Below are positions 18,635-30,389 of a stretch of 64,000 bases of DNA, in pieces (within the stretch, counting starts at the first letter, position 1; each line of letters opens with the position of its first letter). The stretch covers positions 1 to 64,000 of the forward strand of contig NZ_JADKMA010000009.1 in the NCBI RefSeq assembly GCF_017676365.1, written 5' to 3'. The notes under the pieces were generated by a model that was not told the origin of the DNA, ran no database searches, and was given only the letters and a program-made list of their open reading frames with translations. This stretch comes from Streptomyces oryzae (GTDB lineage: Bacteria; Actinomycetota; Actinomycetes; Streptomycetales; Streptomycetaceae). Made by a program: the position numbers and the translations under genes.

Positions 18635-19201
18635 ATGCACGCGCGTATGACGCTGCTCGCCGCGGGCCGCAGCTCCTCGTTGGCCGACGTGCGCTTCGGC
18701 GAGAACCGGTCGCTGGACGCCGCCGGCTGGGAGGAGGTCGTCCGGCAGGTCCCCGCCTTTTCCTCTCTGGCCGCTGCCGAGCTGCGCTACTGCTCGCCGT
18801 CGCCCCGCTGCCGGGAGACCGGTGCGGTGCTCGGGCTCACCCCGCTCGCCCAGCCGGCCCTCCTGGACTGGCACATGGGCCGCTGGCGCGGCGCCACCCT
18901 CGGCGAGGTGGCGACGCGCGAGCCGGAGGCCGTCCACCAGTGGCTCACCGACCCGTGCTCGGCCCCGCACGGGGGCGAGTCGCTGCTGGCCTTCATCCGC
19001 CGGATCGGCGGCTGGCTGGACACCCGGCCGGTGGGCGCCGGCGAGTGGGCGGTGGCCGTCACCGAGCCCTCCGTGTTACGGGCAGCGCTCTGCTACGCCC
19101 TCAAAGCTCCGCCGCACGCCTACTGGCAGATCGAGACCCACCCGCTCGCCACCGTCGCCCTCACCGGGAAGGCGGGCGAATGGCACCTGGACCTGTCGTG
19201 A
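18635..19201 (+). CDS. histidine phosphatase-like protein lacking the catalytic histidines
   Basis: The 188-aa protein follows the phosphoglycerate-mutase fold pattern: an initial strand MTLLAAGRSSSLADVRFG, a YCSPSPRCRETG segment, an HMGRWRG...GE region and an HGGESLLAFIRRI stretch. However the N-terminal RHG triad, which carries the phospho-accepting His, reads AAG, and the later SHG histidine region reads VTEPSVLRAA. Both catalytic His positions therefore look lost and enzymatic activity is doubtful; a binding or structural role is possible. Start ATG 18635 has TACGCT 6 nt upstream (leaderless signature); Met 18647 is an alternative. Codon 148 (19076-19078) is TTA, rare in Streptomyces and dependent on the bldA tRNA. 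Confidence 0.78.
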   Translation: MHARMTLLAAGRSSSLADVRFGENRSLDAAGWEEVVRQVPAFSSLAAAELRYCSPSPRCRETGAVLGLTPLAQPALLDWHMGRWRGATLGEVATREPEAVHQWLTDPCSAPHGGESLLAFIRRIGGWLDTRPVGAGEWAVAVTEPSVLRAALCYALKAPPHAYWQIETHPLATVALTGKAGEWHLDLS

Positions 19202-19225
19202 CCACGGCAGCCCTCGGGTGCCGGG

Positions 19226-20362
19226 TCAGCCGCCGCGGGCCGCTTGGTGAAGCGCGTGGAGCAGCCAGAAGCGCTCCGACTCGGGCGTGCTGCGGCTGTC
19301 GTTCATGGCCCGGGAGAGGTGGAACATCGGCGGGGGCCCGTCCACCGGAGCGCCGTCCTCGCGGGCGAGCAGATCGCCGAGCGTCCGCCAGACCGCCGCC
19401 CGCTGCGCCGCCGGGCCGCCGCCGCACCCCGCGCCGCCGTGGGCCGCGCCCTCGCTCGCCCCGCCGTCGCCCGCCGCAGCCCGCGCCGCGAGCTGTGCCC
19501 GCAGCGCACTGCGGCCCTCAGGCGGACCGCAGCCGTCCAGGACGGCCAGCGCGAGCGTGCACAGCGCGTCGTCGGCCAGGCCGTGGTGGCGCGCGGCCAG
19601 CTCCACCGCGTAGCGCTCCATCTCGGGCACGGCGCCCGGCCCGAGGTCGGCGTGGAAGGAACGGAACGGTTCCTCGGCGAGCAGCGGCGAGTCCTCCAGC
19701 CCTTGCGGCAGCATGGCTGATCCGACCTCCTCGATCTCCACGTACAGCTGCGGCGCGCTCGCCCACTCCCTGTCCAGCCGGGCGCCCGTGGCGCGCGTGA
19801 CGGCAACCAGGCCGGCGGCCCGCCAGTCGGCGTCGCTGTCGAAGGCGAGCCCGTCCAGATACCTGTCCCACGCCTGCGGCGCGGCGCCGTAGCGGTGGTC
19901 GGGGACCAGCATCTCGAAGGAGGACAGCACCAGTCCGTCCTCGGCGAGGGCGAGCTCGGAGAGCGCGTCGTCGTTCCAATAGGCGCTGGCCGCCCGGCCC
20001 CCGAGCCGGGAGAGCGGGCGCAGCACCTCCTCGCGGGTGCCCTGGAAGCCGTTGTACTCGACGACCACCACGGCGGGCCCCGCCTGGGCGACGGCGATGG
20101 GTGACGTCTGGCGGTCTGGGTGCTCGGCGAGCTCTTCCAGAAGTTCCTCGCCCAGCACCCGCTGCACAGCCTTCCCCCAAGCTCTCGGCTTCGCTCGAGC
20201 AGGGGGCGCCCCCACCGGGTCGCCGCCGAACAGCCGGATCACCTCGGCGACATCGGCGCCGCGAACGGCAGTGATGCACGCCGCCTCGTCCAGCGCCAGC
20301 TCGTTCAGCAGCGCCCGGAGCTCCCGCACGGCGGCCCCGCTGCTTTCCGCACTCTCAGCCAT
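19226..20362 (-). CDS. uncharacterised actinobacterial protein (possibly DUF6461 family)
   Basis: A 378-aa soluble, acidic, mostly helical protein. The only strong pattern I see is AVVVVEYNGFQGTREEVLRPLSR (about 93-116), which recalls the DUF6461-type proteins of Streptomyces, though I am not certain of the family number. Function is unknown. A dispersed repeat copy (20171-20213) lies inside the coding sequence and encodes about 14 residues, GAPPARAKPRAWGK, which interrupt otherwise ordinary protein sequence near residue 52. Convergent with the phosphatase-like gene, 24 nt apart. Confidence 0.65.
   Translation of the reverse strand: MAESAESSGAAVRELRALLNELALDEAACITAVRGADVAEVIRLFGGDPVGAPPARAKPRAWGKAVQRVLGEELLEELAEHPDRQTSPIAVAQAGPAVVVVEYNGFQGTREEVLRPLSRLGGRAASAYWNDDALSELALAEDGLVLSSFEMLVPDHRYGAAPQAWDRYLDGLAFDSDADWRAAGLVAVTRATGARLDREWASAPQLYVEIEEVGSAMLPQGLEDSPLLAEEPFRSFHADLGPGAVPEMERYAVELAARHHGLADDALCTLALAVLDGCGPPEGRSALRAQLAARAAAGDGGASEGAAHGGAGCGGGPAAQRAAVWRTLGDLLAREDGAPVDGPPPMFHLSRAMNDSRSTPESERFWLLHALHQAARGG
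20171..20213. repeat. dispersed palindromic repeat, family B variant, inside a coding sequence
   Basis: Starts CTTCCCCCAAGCTCTCGGCT and ends with the near-complementary CTCGAGCAGGGGGCGCCCCCA. Related to the copies at 34479-34522 and 52277-52321. It lies in frame in the 19226-20362 gene. Confidence 0.7.
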
Positions 20363-20413
20363 GGATACGAGTATGGGCGTGGTAACCGACAGCGGCTTCC
20401 CGGCCCTTGACGC

Positions 20414-21400
<987 letters not shown>

Positions 21401-21552
21401 GGTGGTACCTCCAGTGCGCGGGCGTCCGGTCTCGGGGACCGGGCGCCGGTCGGTGCGATCCGTCGTCGACGCTAGGGGCTGGAGTGCGCTCCAACGCAAA
21501 CCCGCCGCGTCACCTGCGTACGACCGACCCGGCCCGACCCTCCCTCGCACCC

Positions 21553-22260
21553 TCAGTCGTCCGTGCGGTGCCACACGAACGCGGCCGAGACCGGGTGGTG
21601 GCGGTACTTCTCCCACTTCGGCTTGCGCTCCAGCCAGCGCTCGTCGACGACCCCCTCCCGCATCTCCGCGAGCCGCCATCCGGCACCCAGGCCCGCGGTC
21701 ACATGGTCGCTGAGCAGGTGGACATGGGTGCTGATGGCGACGTGCTCACCGGAGGCGTCGGTGAAGTGGGTGGGCATCCCGGAGGCCATGATGAAGTGCG
21801 GATGGAAGGCGACGACGACGCAGTGCGCGCCCGGCGCCGCCAGCCGCCACGCCTCCTCGTAGAACGGCCGCAGATCGGGCAGGTGCTCGTCGATGAGCGA
21901 GGAGATCACCAGGTCGTAGGCGCCCGACTCCAGCCCGGTGGCGCGAACGTCGCCCTCCAGCAGGCGGTCGTGCACGCCCTTGGCGCGCGCCAGCCGCAGC
22001 ATCTCCGGCGTGAGGTCGACCCCGTCCAGCGTGCCGGTGACGCCCCGCCGCCGCAGCCAGGCACCGGTCCGCCCGGTCCCGCACCCCAGGTCGGCAGTGC
22101 GCCGCACCCCGCTCCAGGCGGGCACGGTCAGCTCGTCGAGCAGCGCGAGGTCCATCACGTCCTCGACGGTGTCCTCGTACGTACTGACCCACTGGCCGTA
22201 CCCGGTGGCCACGTCCACGGTGCGGTACCCGCGCGTGTCGAAGTCGGAGAAGTCAATCAT
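21553..22260 (-). CDS. class I SAM-dependent methyltransferase
   Basis: The 235-aa protein carries motif [12 protein letters not shown] (about 57-67), an acidic residue after the second strand (GVDLTPEML) and a motif resembling [16 protein letters not shown], so it is a Rossmann-type S-adenosylmethionine methyltransferase. The substrate is unknown. Start ATG 22260 ([13 protein letters not shown]) is preferred over an upstream in-frame start at 22296 because the extra Arg-rich residues look non-conserved. Confidence 0.85.
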   Translation of the reverse strand: MIDFSDFDTRGYRTVDVATGYGQWVSTYEDTVEDVMDLALLDELTVPAWSGVRRTADLGCGTGRTGAWLRRRGVTGTLDGVDLTPEMLRLARAKGVHDRLLEGDVRATGLESGAYDLVISSLIDEHLPDLRPFYEEAWRLAAPGAHCVVVAFHPHFIMASGMPTHFTDASGEHVAISTHVHLLSDHVTAGLGAGWRLAEMREGVVDERWLERKPKWEKYRHHPVSAAFVWHRTDD

Positions 22261-22309
22261 GCGGCGAGTATCACGGCCGGTACGGGACGGGGCCACGGGT
22301 TTTCCCGGA

Positions 22310-22678
22310 TCAGGTCCCGGCGCCGGGCGTGCCGAACTCCACGTACTCGATGGTCGATCCGCCCCGGTGCCGGACGGTCAGATTGCGTCCGGTCGGCACC
22401 TGGTTGGGACCGTCGAGGATCTCGCCGGTGTGCTGCTCGGTGAGCCGCAGCACCTCGTCCAGGGAGTCGACCAGCACGGTCGCATGGGTCCCTCGGTAGG
22501 GGGCGAGCGCCTCTTCGGTACCGGCCAGCAGGAGAAAACCGCCGATGGTCGCGAGTTCAAGGCCGCGGTAGCTGAAGCGCTGGCGCGGCTGTTCCCCGGT
22601 GAGGTCCACGAACGTCGGCAGGGCGGTGTCCAGGTCGTCGACGTAGACCCGGGCGAGGGTGGTGCATGCGACGGGCAT
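22310..22678 (-). CDS. VOC (glyoxalase/bleomycin-resistance fold) family protein
   Basis: The 122-aa protein has the paired beta-alpha-beta-beta-beta layout of vicinal-oxygen-chelate proteins: RVYVDDLDTALPTFVDLTG at the start and a strand ending TIEYVEFG at the C-terminus. The metal ligands of true glyoxalases are not obvious, so it may be a binding or resistance protein. An AGGAGG ribosome binding site precedes ATG 22678. It is divergent from an ArsR-like regulator, with a candidate operator between them. Confidence 0.82.
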   Translation of the reverse strand: MPVACTTLARVYVDDLDTALPTFVDLTGEQPRQRFSYRGLELATIGGFLLLAGTEEALAPYRGTHATVLVDSLDEVLRLTEQHTGEILDGPNQVPTGRNLTVRHRGGSTIEYVEFGTPGAGT

Positions 22679-22699
22679 GGCGGGTAACCTCCTTGATCA

Positions 22700-22716
22700 T
22701 TTCGGGTTTTCCGAAA
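22700..22716. promoter_or_regulatory. candidate operator between VOC and ArsR-like genes
   Basis: Inverted repeat TTTCGG (22700-22705) / CCGAAA (22711-22716) separated by GTTTT, lying 22 nt upstream of the VOC start. Its AT-rich composition stands out from the surroundings. It is a plausible binding site for the divergently encoded winged-helix regulator. Confidence 0.5.
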
Positions 22717-22808
22717 CGTTGAAGTGATCGAGATACTACGGGAAGGATCCCGAGCGGCAAAGAGCGAAGGAAAGTGGAGGAAAGTGAAGGAAAGGGAAAG
22801 GAGGGGCC

Positions 22809-23114
22809 GTGGCACGGCACGCTGAGGGAACGGCGGCGGATCTCGAGCTGTCCGCGGTGCTCCACGCCCTGGGGGACCCGGTGCGGCTGGCCCTGGTGCG
22901 CGACATGGCGGAGCACGGTGAGAGCCAGTGCAGCCCCGAGGGGCTTCAGGTGCCCCGCTCGACGCTGTCCAACCACTGGCGGATCCTGCGGGAGGCGGGC
23001 ATCACCCGTACCCGCCGGGTGGGGAAGGCCCGCATGATGTCGCTGCGCCGCGACGATCTCGAAGCCCGCTTTCCGGGGCTGCTGTCCGTGGTGCTGGCCG
23101 GCAGGGACCGCTGA
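22809..23114 (+). CDS. ArsR-like winged-helix transcriptional regulator
   Basis: The 101-aa protein is a compact winged helix: VLHALGDPVRLALVRDMAEHG (about 17-37) is the typical ArsR helix entry and PRSTLSNHWRILREAGI (about 49-65) the recognition helix. There is no ELCVCDL metal site, so it probably senses a small molecule or redox state rather than metal. GTG 22809 follows AAAGGAGGGG. It is transcribed away from the VOC gene and likely represses it and itself through the inverted repeat at 22700-22716. Confidence 0.88.
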   Translation: MARHAEGTAADLELSAVLHALGDPVRLALVRDMAEHGESQCSPEGLQVPRSTLSNHWRILREAGITRTRRVGKARMMSLRRDDLEARFPGLLSVVLAGRDR

Positions 23115-23249
23115 GGGGGACCGCGCCGGTTCGCGGGTCACGTCCATGTGGCTGAGCGCTTTAGTCGACCGTCCGCCCCCTTGTCAGGTCTTGCTTCGCG
23201 TCCGTCGGCGCCGGCCTGGCGGCCGTCCAGACCGGCGGACGAGGCGAGG

Positions 23250-23855
23250 TCACGCAGGGGCGTCGAGCGGGGGGTGCTCGAGTACGCGGGGCTTGTACTC
23301 GACCAGCTGGGTGCGGCCGTCGAAGGTGCGGTGCTCGATCATCTCGAGGGCAACGTCGGGATAGCCGTCGTAGATGCGTTCTTCGCCCGTGGCCCCGGTG
23401 ATCACCGGGAACATCACGACCCGGAAGCGGTCGACGAGTCCGGCTCGTAGCAGGGACCGGCACAGGCTGAGGCTGCCGATCGTGCTGAGGAGCCCCGAGC
23501 CACTCGACTTCATGGCGCGGACCGCCTCGACGGCGTCGTCACGGACGAGCGTGGCGTTGGCCCACTTCAGTGGCTCCTCGAGTGAGGAGGAGAACACCAC
23601 CTTGGACGCTTGCGTGAGCTGGTCGACGGACGCCTCTTCCTCGGGCCTGAACTCGTCTTGGCCATTGGGGACCTGGCCTGCGGCGAAGCCCGACATCAGG
23701 CGGTAGGTGTTTGCTCCCATCAGGTAGGTGGCCTCGGGCTGCTCGCCGAGCCACGCGAGGTACTCCGGGCCCTCGAGGCCCCAGAATCCGGGCCATCCCT
23801 CTCCTGATGCATAGCCGTCGAGGGAGGTGATGAAGTCGACGAGAAGCTCCGACAT
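23250..23855 (-). CDS. dihydrofolate reductase-family / RibD C-terminal domain protein
   Basis: The 201-aa protein has the fold pattern of the RibD C-terminal/DHFR superfamily: LLVDFITSLDGYASGEGWPG at the start, YLMGANTYRLMSGFA near 45-60, and a GSLSLCRSLLRAGLVD segment. These NADPH-binding proteins are common in Streptomyces and mostly uncharacterised. The ATG at 23855 follows GGAAGGGAA. G+C at third positions is lower than in its neighbours, which is compatible with more recent acquisition. Confidence 0.85.
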   Translation of the reverse strand: MSELLVDFITSLDGYASGEGWPGFWGLEGPEYLAWLGEQPEATYLMGANTYRLMSGFAAGQVPNGQDEFRPEEEASVDQLTQASKVVFSSSLEEPLKWANATLVRDDAVEAVRAMKSSGSGLLSTIGSLSLCRSLLRAGLVDRFRVVMFPVITGATGEERIYDGYPDVALEMIEHRTFDGRTQLVEYKPRVLEHPPLDAPA

Positions 23856-24016
23856 GGCGGTTCCCTTCCTGAGGTGTCACGAGCTTGGACCGGCCGCGAG
23901 ACACAAACTCATCGGCCGCGCTGTGGAGTGGGAATGGCGGTTTGAGTCCTGCCCTGGACTGTGACTGAGCGTTTCAGTTGGCCCCTGAGCGTTGTACTCG
24001 GCCCGGCTGTTGATCA

Positions 24017-24060
24017 GACGATTCATTGCATAAAACTGCTGCACTGCGTATAGTCATGCT
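24017..24060 (+). promoter_or_regulatory. argC promoter with putative ArgR (ARG-box) sites
   Basis: -35 TTGCAT (24026-24031), 17-nt spacer, -10 TATAGT (24049-24054), 18 nt upstream of the ribosome binding site and start region of argC. GACGATTCAT (24017-24026) and GTATAGTCATGCT (24048-24060) recur in nearly the same form before argH, at a distance differing by 11 nt. Both blocks overlap the promoter, as expected for repression by ArgR when arginine is plentiful. Confidence 0.72.
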
Positions 24061-24065
24061 CCTGA

Positions 24066-26280
<2,215 letters not shown>

Positions 26281-26284
<4 letters not shown>

Positions 26285-27240
26285 GCATTCGACAGCCGAG
26301 CGGCACCCGTAAACACACCGCGCTGCCCAAGGCACAGATCCTCATCGAGGCGCTGCCCTGGCTGACCCGGCACCACGGCAGGACCGTCGTCATCAAGTTC
26401 GGCGGGAACGCCATGGTGGACGAGGAGCTGAAGGCGGCCTTCGCGCAGGACGTCGTCTTCCTGCGGCACGCCGGCCTGCGCCCCGTGGTGGTGCACGGCG
26501 GCGGCCCGCAGATCAGCAAGCAGCTGGACCGGCTCGGCCTGGAATCCGAGTTCCGCGCCGGACTGCGGGTGACCACGCCCGAGACGATGGACGTCGTACG
26601 GATGGTGCTGGCGGGCCAGGTGCAGCGCGAGCTGGTCAACCTGCTCAACCAGCACGGCCCGCTCGCCGTGGGCATGACCGGCGAGGACGCCCACATCATG
26701 GCCGCCACCAAGCACCTGGCCGAGGTCGACGGGCAAGCGGTCGACCTGGGGAGGGTGGGCCGGATCAGCTCCGTGGAGACCGGTGCCATCGAGGCGCTGC
26801 TGGACAACGGCCGGATCCCGGTGATCTCCTCCATCGCCCGCAGCGCCGACGCCGCCGACGGCGAGGGAGGGGTGTACAACGTCAACGCCGACACCGCGGC
26901 AGCCGCGCTCGCCGCCTCGCTCGGCGCCGAGACGCTGATGGTCCTCACCGACGTGGAGGGCCTGTACGCGGACTGGCCGAACAGCGACGACGTGATCAGC
27001 GAACTGACCGCCGCCGAGCTGGAGAAGCTGCTGCCCGAGCTGGCGAGCGGGATGGTCCCCAAGATGGAGGGCTGCCTGTACGCCGTACGCAACGGGGTGC
27101 ACACGGCCCGCGTGCTGGACGGGCGGGTGCCGCACTCCATCCTGCTGGAGATCTTCACGGACGAGGGCATCGGCACGATGGTCGTGCCCGACGCCGTCCC
27201 GGCACCGGACACCCGACACGACGCGGAGGGCCCCGCATGA
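26281..27240 (+). CDS. argB: acetylglutamate kinase
   Basis: The 319-aa amino-acid-kinase-fold enzyme phosphorylates N-acetylglutamate. Diagnostic are VIKFGGNAM (phosphate-binding Lys), [11 protein letters not shown] (around 69-79), the [11 protein letters not shown] segment and a C-terminal KMEGCLYAV region. It carries the N-terminal extension typical of arginine-feedback-inhibited hexameric kinases, so inhibition by arginine is likely. ATG overlaps the argJ stop by 4 nt. Confidence 0.97.
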
Positions 27241-28478
27241 CCATCGCGCACGACAACTCCGCCCTCACCGGACGGTGGCAGGGCGCGCTGATGAACAACT
27301 ACGGCACGCCGCGCATCCCCCTCACCCACGGCGAGGGCAGCAAGCTGTGGGACGCGGAGGGCAAGCAGTACACCGACTTCGTCGGCGGGATCGCCGTCAA
27401 CGCGCTCGGCACCGCGCACCCGGCGGTGGTGCGCGCCGTCTCCGACCAGATCGCCACCCTCGGCCATGTCTCCAACCTCTTCATCGCCGAGCCGCCCGTC
27501 GCGCTCGCCGAGAAGCTGCTGGAGGTGGCGGGCCGCCCCGGGAAGGTGTACTTCGCCAACTCCGGTGCGGAGGCCGTCGAAGCCGCCTTCAAGATCGGAC
27601 GGCGCACGGGGCGCACCCATATGGTCGCCACCCAGGGCGGCTTCCACGGCCGCACCATGGGCGCCCTCGCACTGACCGGCCAGCCGGCCAAGCAGGCCCC
27701 GTTCCGCCCGCTGCCCGGCGAGGTCACACACGTCCCGTACGGCGACACCGAGGCGCTCCGCGCTGCGGTGACCGAGGAGACCGCGCTGGTCATCGTCGAG
27801 CCGATGCAGGGCGAGAACGGTGTCGTCGTACCGCCCGAGGGCTATCTGGCCGCGGCCCGCGAGATCACCGCGGCCACCGGCACGCTGCTGGTGCTGGACG
27901 AGATCCAGACCGGCATCGGCCGTACGGGGCACTGGTTCGAGTGCCAGGCCCAGGGCGTCGAGCCCGATGTCGTCACGCTCGCCAAGGGGCTGGGCGGCGG
28001 GCTGCCGCTGGGCGCCACGCTCGCGTTCGGTGCTGCGGCGGAGCTGCTGGAGCCGGGCCAGCACGGCTCCACCTTCGGCGGCAACCCGGTCGCGTGCGCG
28101 GCGGGTCTCGCGGTGCTGGAGACCATCGCGGCCGACGGGCTGCTCGACCACGTCAAGCGTGTCGGTGCCCGGCTGCGCGAGGGCATCGCGGGTCTGGGCC
28201 ACCCGCTGGTCGCTGAGGTCCGTGGCGCGGGGCTGCTGCTGGGTATCGTGCTCTCCGAGCCGGTCGCGCCGCGCGCGCAGCAGGCGGCGCAGGACGCGGG
28301 ATTCCTGGTGAACGCGGTCGCCCCGGACGTCGTCCGGCTCGCTCCGCCGCTGATCGTCGGCGAGGCCGAGGTGGACGCGCTCGTCGGTGCGCTGCCCGCC
28401 GTCCTCGACGCGGCAGCGGCCCATGACGTGGCAGCGGCCGGCGCGGCGACCGGTGCCGCGGCCGACAGACAGCGATGA
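27237..28478 (+). CDS. argD: acetylornithine aminotransferase
   Basis: The 413-aa class III PLP aminotransferase converts N-acetylglutamate semialdehyde to N-acetylornithine. Visible are [16 protein letters not shown], the PLP-binding [11 protein letters not shown] segment and the Schiff-base Lys in [15 protein letters not shown]. The final 20 or so residues are an Ala-rich extension. ATG overlaps the argB stop by 4 nt. Confidence 0.96.
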   Translation: MTIAHDNSALTGRWQGALMNNYGTPRIPLTHGEGSKLWDAEGKQYTDFVGGIAVNALGTAHPAVVRAVSDQIATLGHVSNLFIAEPPVALAEKLLEVAGRPGKVYFANSGAEAVEAAFKIGRRTGRTHMVATQGGFHGRTMGALALTGQPAKQAPFRPLPGEVTHVPYGDTEALRAAVTEETALVIVEPMQGENGVVVPPEGYLAAAREITAATGTLLVLDEIQTGIGRTGHWFECQAQGVEPDVVTLAKGLGGGLPLGATLAFGAAAELLEPGQHGSTFGGNPVACAAGLAVLETIAADGLLDHVKRVGARLREGIAGLGHPLVAEVRGAGLLLGIVLSEPVAPRAQQAAQDAGFLVNAVAPDVVRLAPPLIVGEAEVDALVGALPAVLDAAAAHDVAAAGAATGAAADRQR

Positions 28479-28512
28479 GCCGCAGCAGATGAGCCAGAGG
28501 GGTACGCGCACG

Positions 28513-29040
28513 ATGACCGATGAGCAGCACGGGGGACAGGCCGTCCCGCAGACGCGGACGGCCCGCCATCGCCGTATTGTCGACATCCTTAGCAGGCAGC
28601 CGGTCCGCTCGCAGAGCCAGCTCGCCAAGCTCCTGGCCGACGACGGGCTCACGGTCACCCAGGCCACCCTCTCCCGGGACCTCGACGAGCTGGGCGCCGT
28701 CAAGATCCGCAACACCGGAGGCGAGCTGATCTACGCGGTCCCCGGGGAGGGGGGCGACCCCACCCCGCGGGCTCCGCTGGGCGAGTCCGCCACCGAGGCG
28801 CGGATGGCGCGGCTCGCCGGTGAACTCCTCATCTCCGCCGAGGCGTCGGCCAACCTCGTCGTGCTGCGGACCCCGCCGGGCGCTGCGCAGTTCCTGGCCT
28901 CGGCCATCGACCAGGCGGGGGTGCACGAGATCATCGGCACCATCGCGGGGGACGACACGCTGTTGCTGATCAGCCGGGCACCGGATGGTGGCCAGGGCCT
29001 CGCGGACCACTTGCTGGCGCTGGCGCAGAAGGAGCGCTGA
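28513..29040 (+). CDS. argR: arginine repressor ArgR
   Basis: The 175-aa protein has the ArgR N-terminal winged helix ([21 protein letters not shown], then [18 protein letters not shown]) and the C-terminal hexamerisation/arginine-binding domain with [20 protein letters not shown] and [12 protein letters not shown]. Bound to arginine it represses arg genes. ATG 28513 follows AGAGGGG and matches the usual N-terminus; ATG 28489 in frame is an alternative. It is the last gene of the operon, so the repressor is co-regulated with its targets. Confidence 0.96.
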   Translation: MTDEQHGGQAVPQTRTARHRRIVDILSRQPVRSQSQLAKLLADDGLTVTQATLSRDLDELGAVKIRNTGGELIYAVPGEGGDPTPRAPLGESATEARMARLAGELLISAEASANLVVLRTPPGAAQFLASAIDQAGVHEIIGTIAGDDTLLLISRAPDGGQGLADHLLALAQKER

Positions 29041-29199
29041 GGGCTCGGCCGTCGGCGCCGTTCCGTATGCCCTTCCGGGCGGTTACTCTCACGGGCAGCC
29101 AGTAGCGCATCACCCCCCACCCAGGTTGCACGCTGGCGCAAGCGCCCCCTTCGCAGCCGGGTGACAGACGACTTGACCGCTGCCTCAAGGAGGAGCACG

Positions 29200-30330
29200 G
29201 TGAAAGTTCGCAAGCGCTCGGCGGTACTCGGCACGCTCGTGCTCGCCGCCTCCCTCGCGTTATCCACGGCGTCCGCCGAGGAGAAGACCGCACCACGCCA
29301 GGCGGACGTCGCCCTGACGAAGGTGGCCCAGGCCAAGAACCCCACTGCCGGAACAGCCGGACCCGACGGCACGGTGTGGATCGCCGAACGGCCCGGCACC
29401 GTACGGGTGCTGGACGAGAAGGGGCTCGGCGACCCCGTTGTCGACATCACGGACGACACCACCGTGGACGGTGAACGCGGCCTCCTCGGCATCGCCTTCG
29501 CCCCGGACTTCGGGCACCTGTATCTCTCGTTCACCGATCTGCAGGGCAACAGCCGCCTGGACGAGTTCGCCGTCGAGAACGGCCAGGTCCAGCAGGACAG
29601 CCGCCGAACGGTCCTCACCCAGAAGCAGCCGTACGCGAACCACAACGGCGGCGACATCGCCTTCGGCCCCGACGGGATGCTCTACGTCGCCTTCGGCGAC
29701 GGCGGCAGCGCCAACGACCCGCAGGACAACGGCCAGAACCTCGACACCTTCCTGGGGAAGATCCTGCGCATCGACCCCTCCAAGGGCGACCCGTACGCCG
29801 TACCCGAGGACAACCCGTTCGTCGGCAAGCCGGATGCCCGGCCCGAGATCTGGGCGTACGGGCTGCGCAACCCGTGGCGGTTCTCCTTCGACTCCGCCAA
29901 CGGCGACCTGCTGATCGGCGACGTCGGCCAGAACCGCCGTGAGGAGATCGACTGGGCGCCCGCCGCCAGCAAGGGCGGCGAGAACTACGGCTGGGCCAGG
30001 ATGGAGGGCACCCTTCCGGTCGCCGGCGAGGAGCCCGCCAACCATGTGCCGCCGGTCTTCGAGTACGACCGCGGCCCCTCCCGCTGCTCGGTCACCGGCG
30101 GCTATGTCTACCGCGGCCGCGCCGTCCCGCAGCTGCAGGGCAGCTACCTCTTCAGCGACTACTGCGAGGGCGACGTCCGGGCGCTGCGGATGAAGGACGG
30201 CAAGGTCACCGGGGAGACCAACCTCGGCGTCAACGGAGGCGAGATCGTCTCCTTCGCCGAGGACGGCGACCGGGAGCTGTACGCGCTGGCGCTGGGCGGG
30301 GACGTGTACCGGATCGGTCCGGCAAGGTAG
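29200..30330 (+). CDS. secreted PQQ-dependent sugar dehydrogenase-like protein (glucose/sorbosone dehydrogenase family)
   Basis: The 376-aa protein has a signal peptide (about 1-27, cut near ASA-EE) and a six-bladed beta-propeller of the glucose/sorbosone dehydrogenase family. Family phrases seen are GERGLLGIAFAPDF, the propeller active-site HNGGDIAFGPDGMLYVAFGD and AYGLRNPWRFSFD. Members oxidise sugars with PQQ, or are redox-inactive relatives. GTG 29200 is fixed by AAGGAGGAG upstream. Codon 21, inside the signal peptide, is TTA (29260-29262), the codon read by the developmental tRNA bldA, so translation may be delayed to late growth. No lipobox cysteine. Confidence 0.87.
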   Translation: MKVRKRSAVLGTLVLAASLALSTASAEEKTAPRQADVALTKVAQAKNPTAGTAGPDGTVWIAERPGTVRVLDEKGLGDPVVDITDDTTVDGERGLLGIAFAPDFGHLYLSFTDLQGNSRLDEFAVENGQVQQDSRRTVLTQKQPYANHNGGDIAFGPDGMLYVAFGDGGSANDPQDNGQNLDTFLGKILRIDPSKGDPYAVPEDNPFVGKPDARPEIWAYGLRNPWRFSFDSANGDLLIGDVGQNRREEIDWAPAASKGGENYGWARMEGTLPVAGEEPANHVPPVFEYDRGPSRCSVTGGYVYRGRAVPQLQGSYLFSDYCEGDVRALRMKDGKVTGETNLGVNGGEIVSFAEDGDRELYALALGGDVYRIGPAR

Positions 30331-30338
30331 GCGGCTGT

Positions 30339-30382
30339 CCGGCGGATCCTCGGGATGCGACGCTCATCGCAGGATCCGCCGG
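30339..30382. terminator. hairpin between convergent dehydrogenase and transporter genes
   Basis: CCGGCGGATCCT (30339-30350) pairs perfectly with AGGATCCGCCGG (30371-30382), with a 20-nt loop. It lies between two converging genes (stops at 30330 and 30390), so it can serve both strands. Confidence 0.65.
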
Positions 30383-30389
30383 GCAAGAA

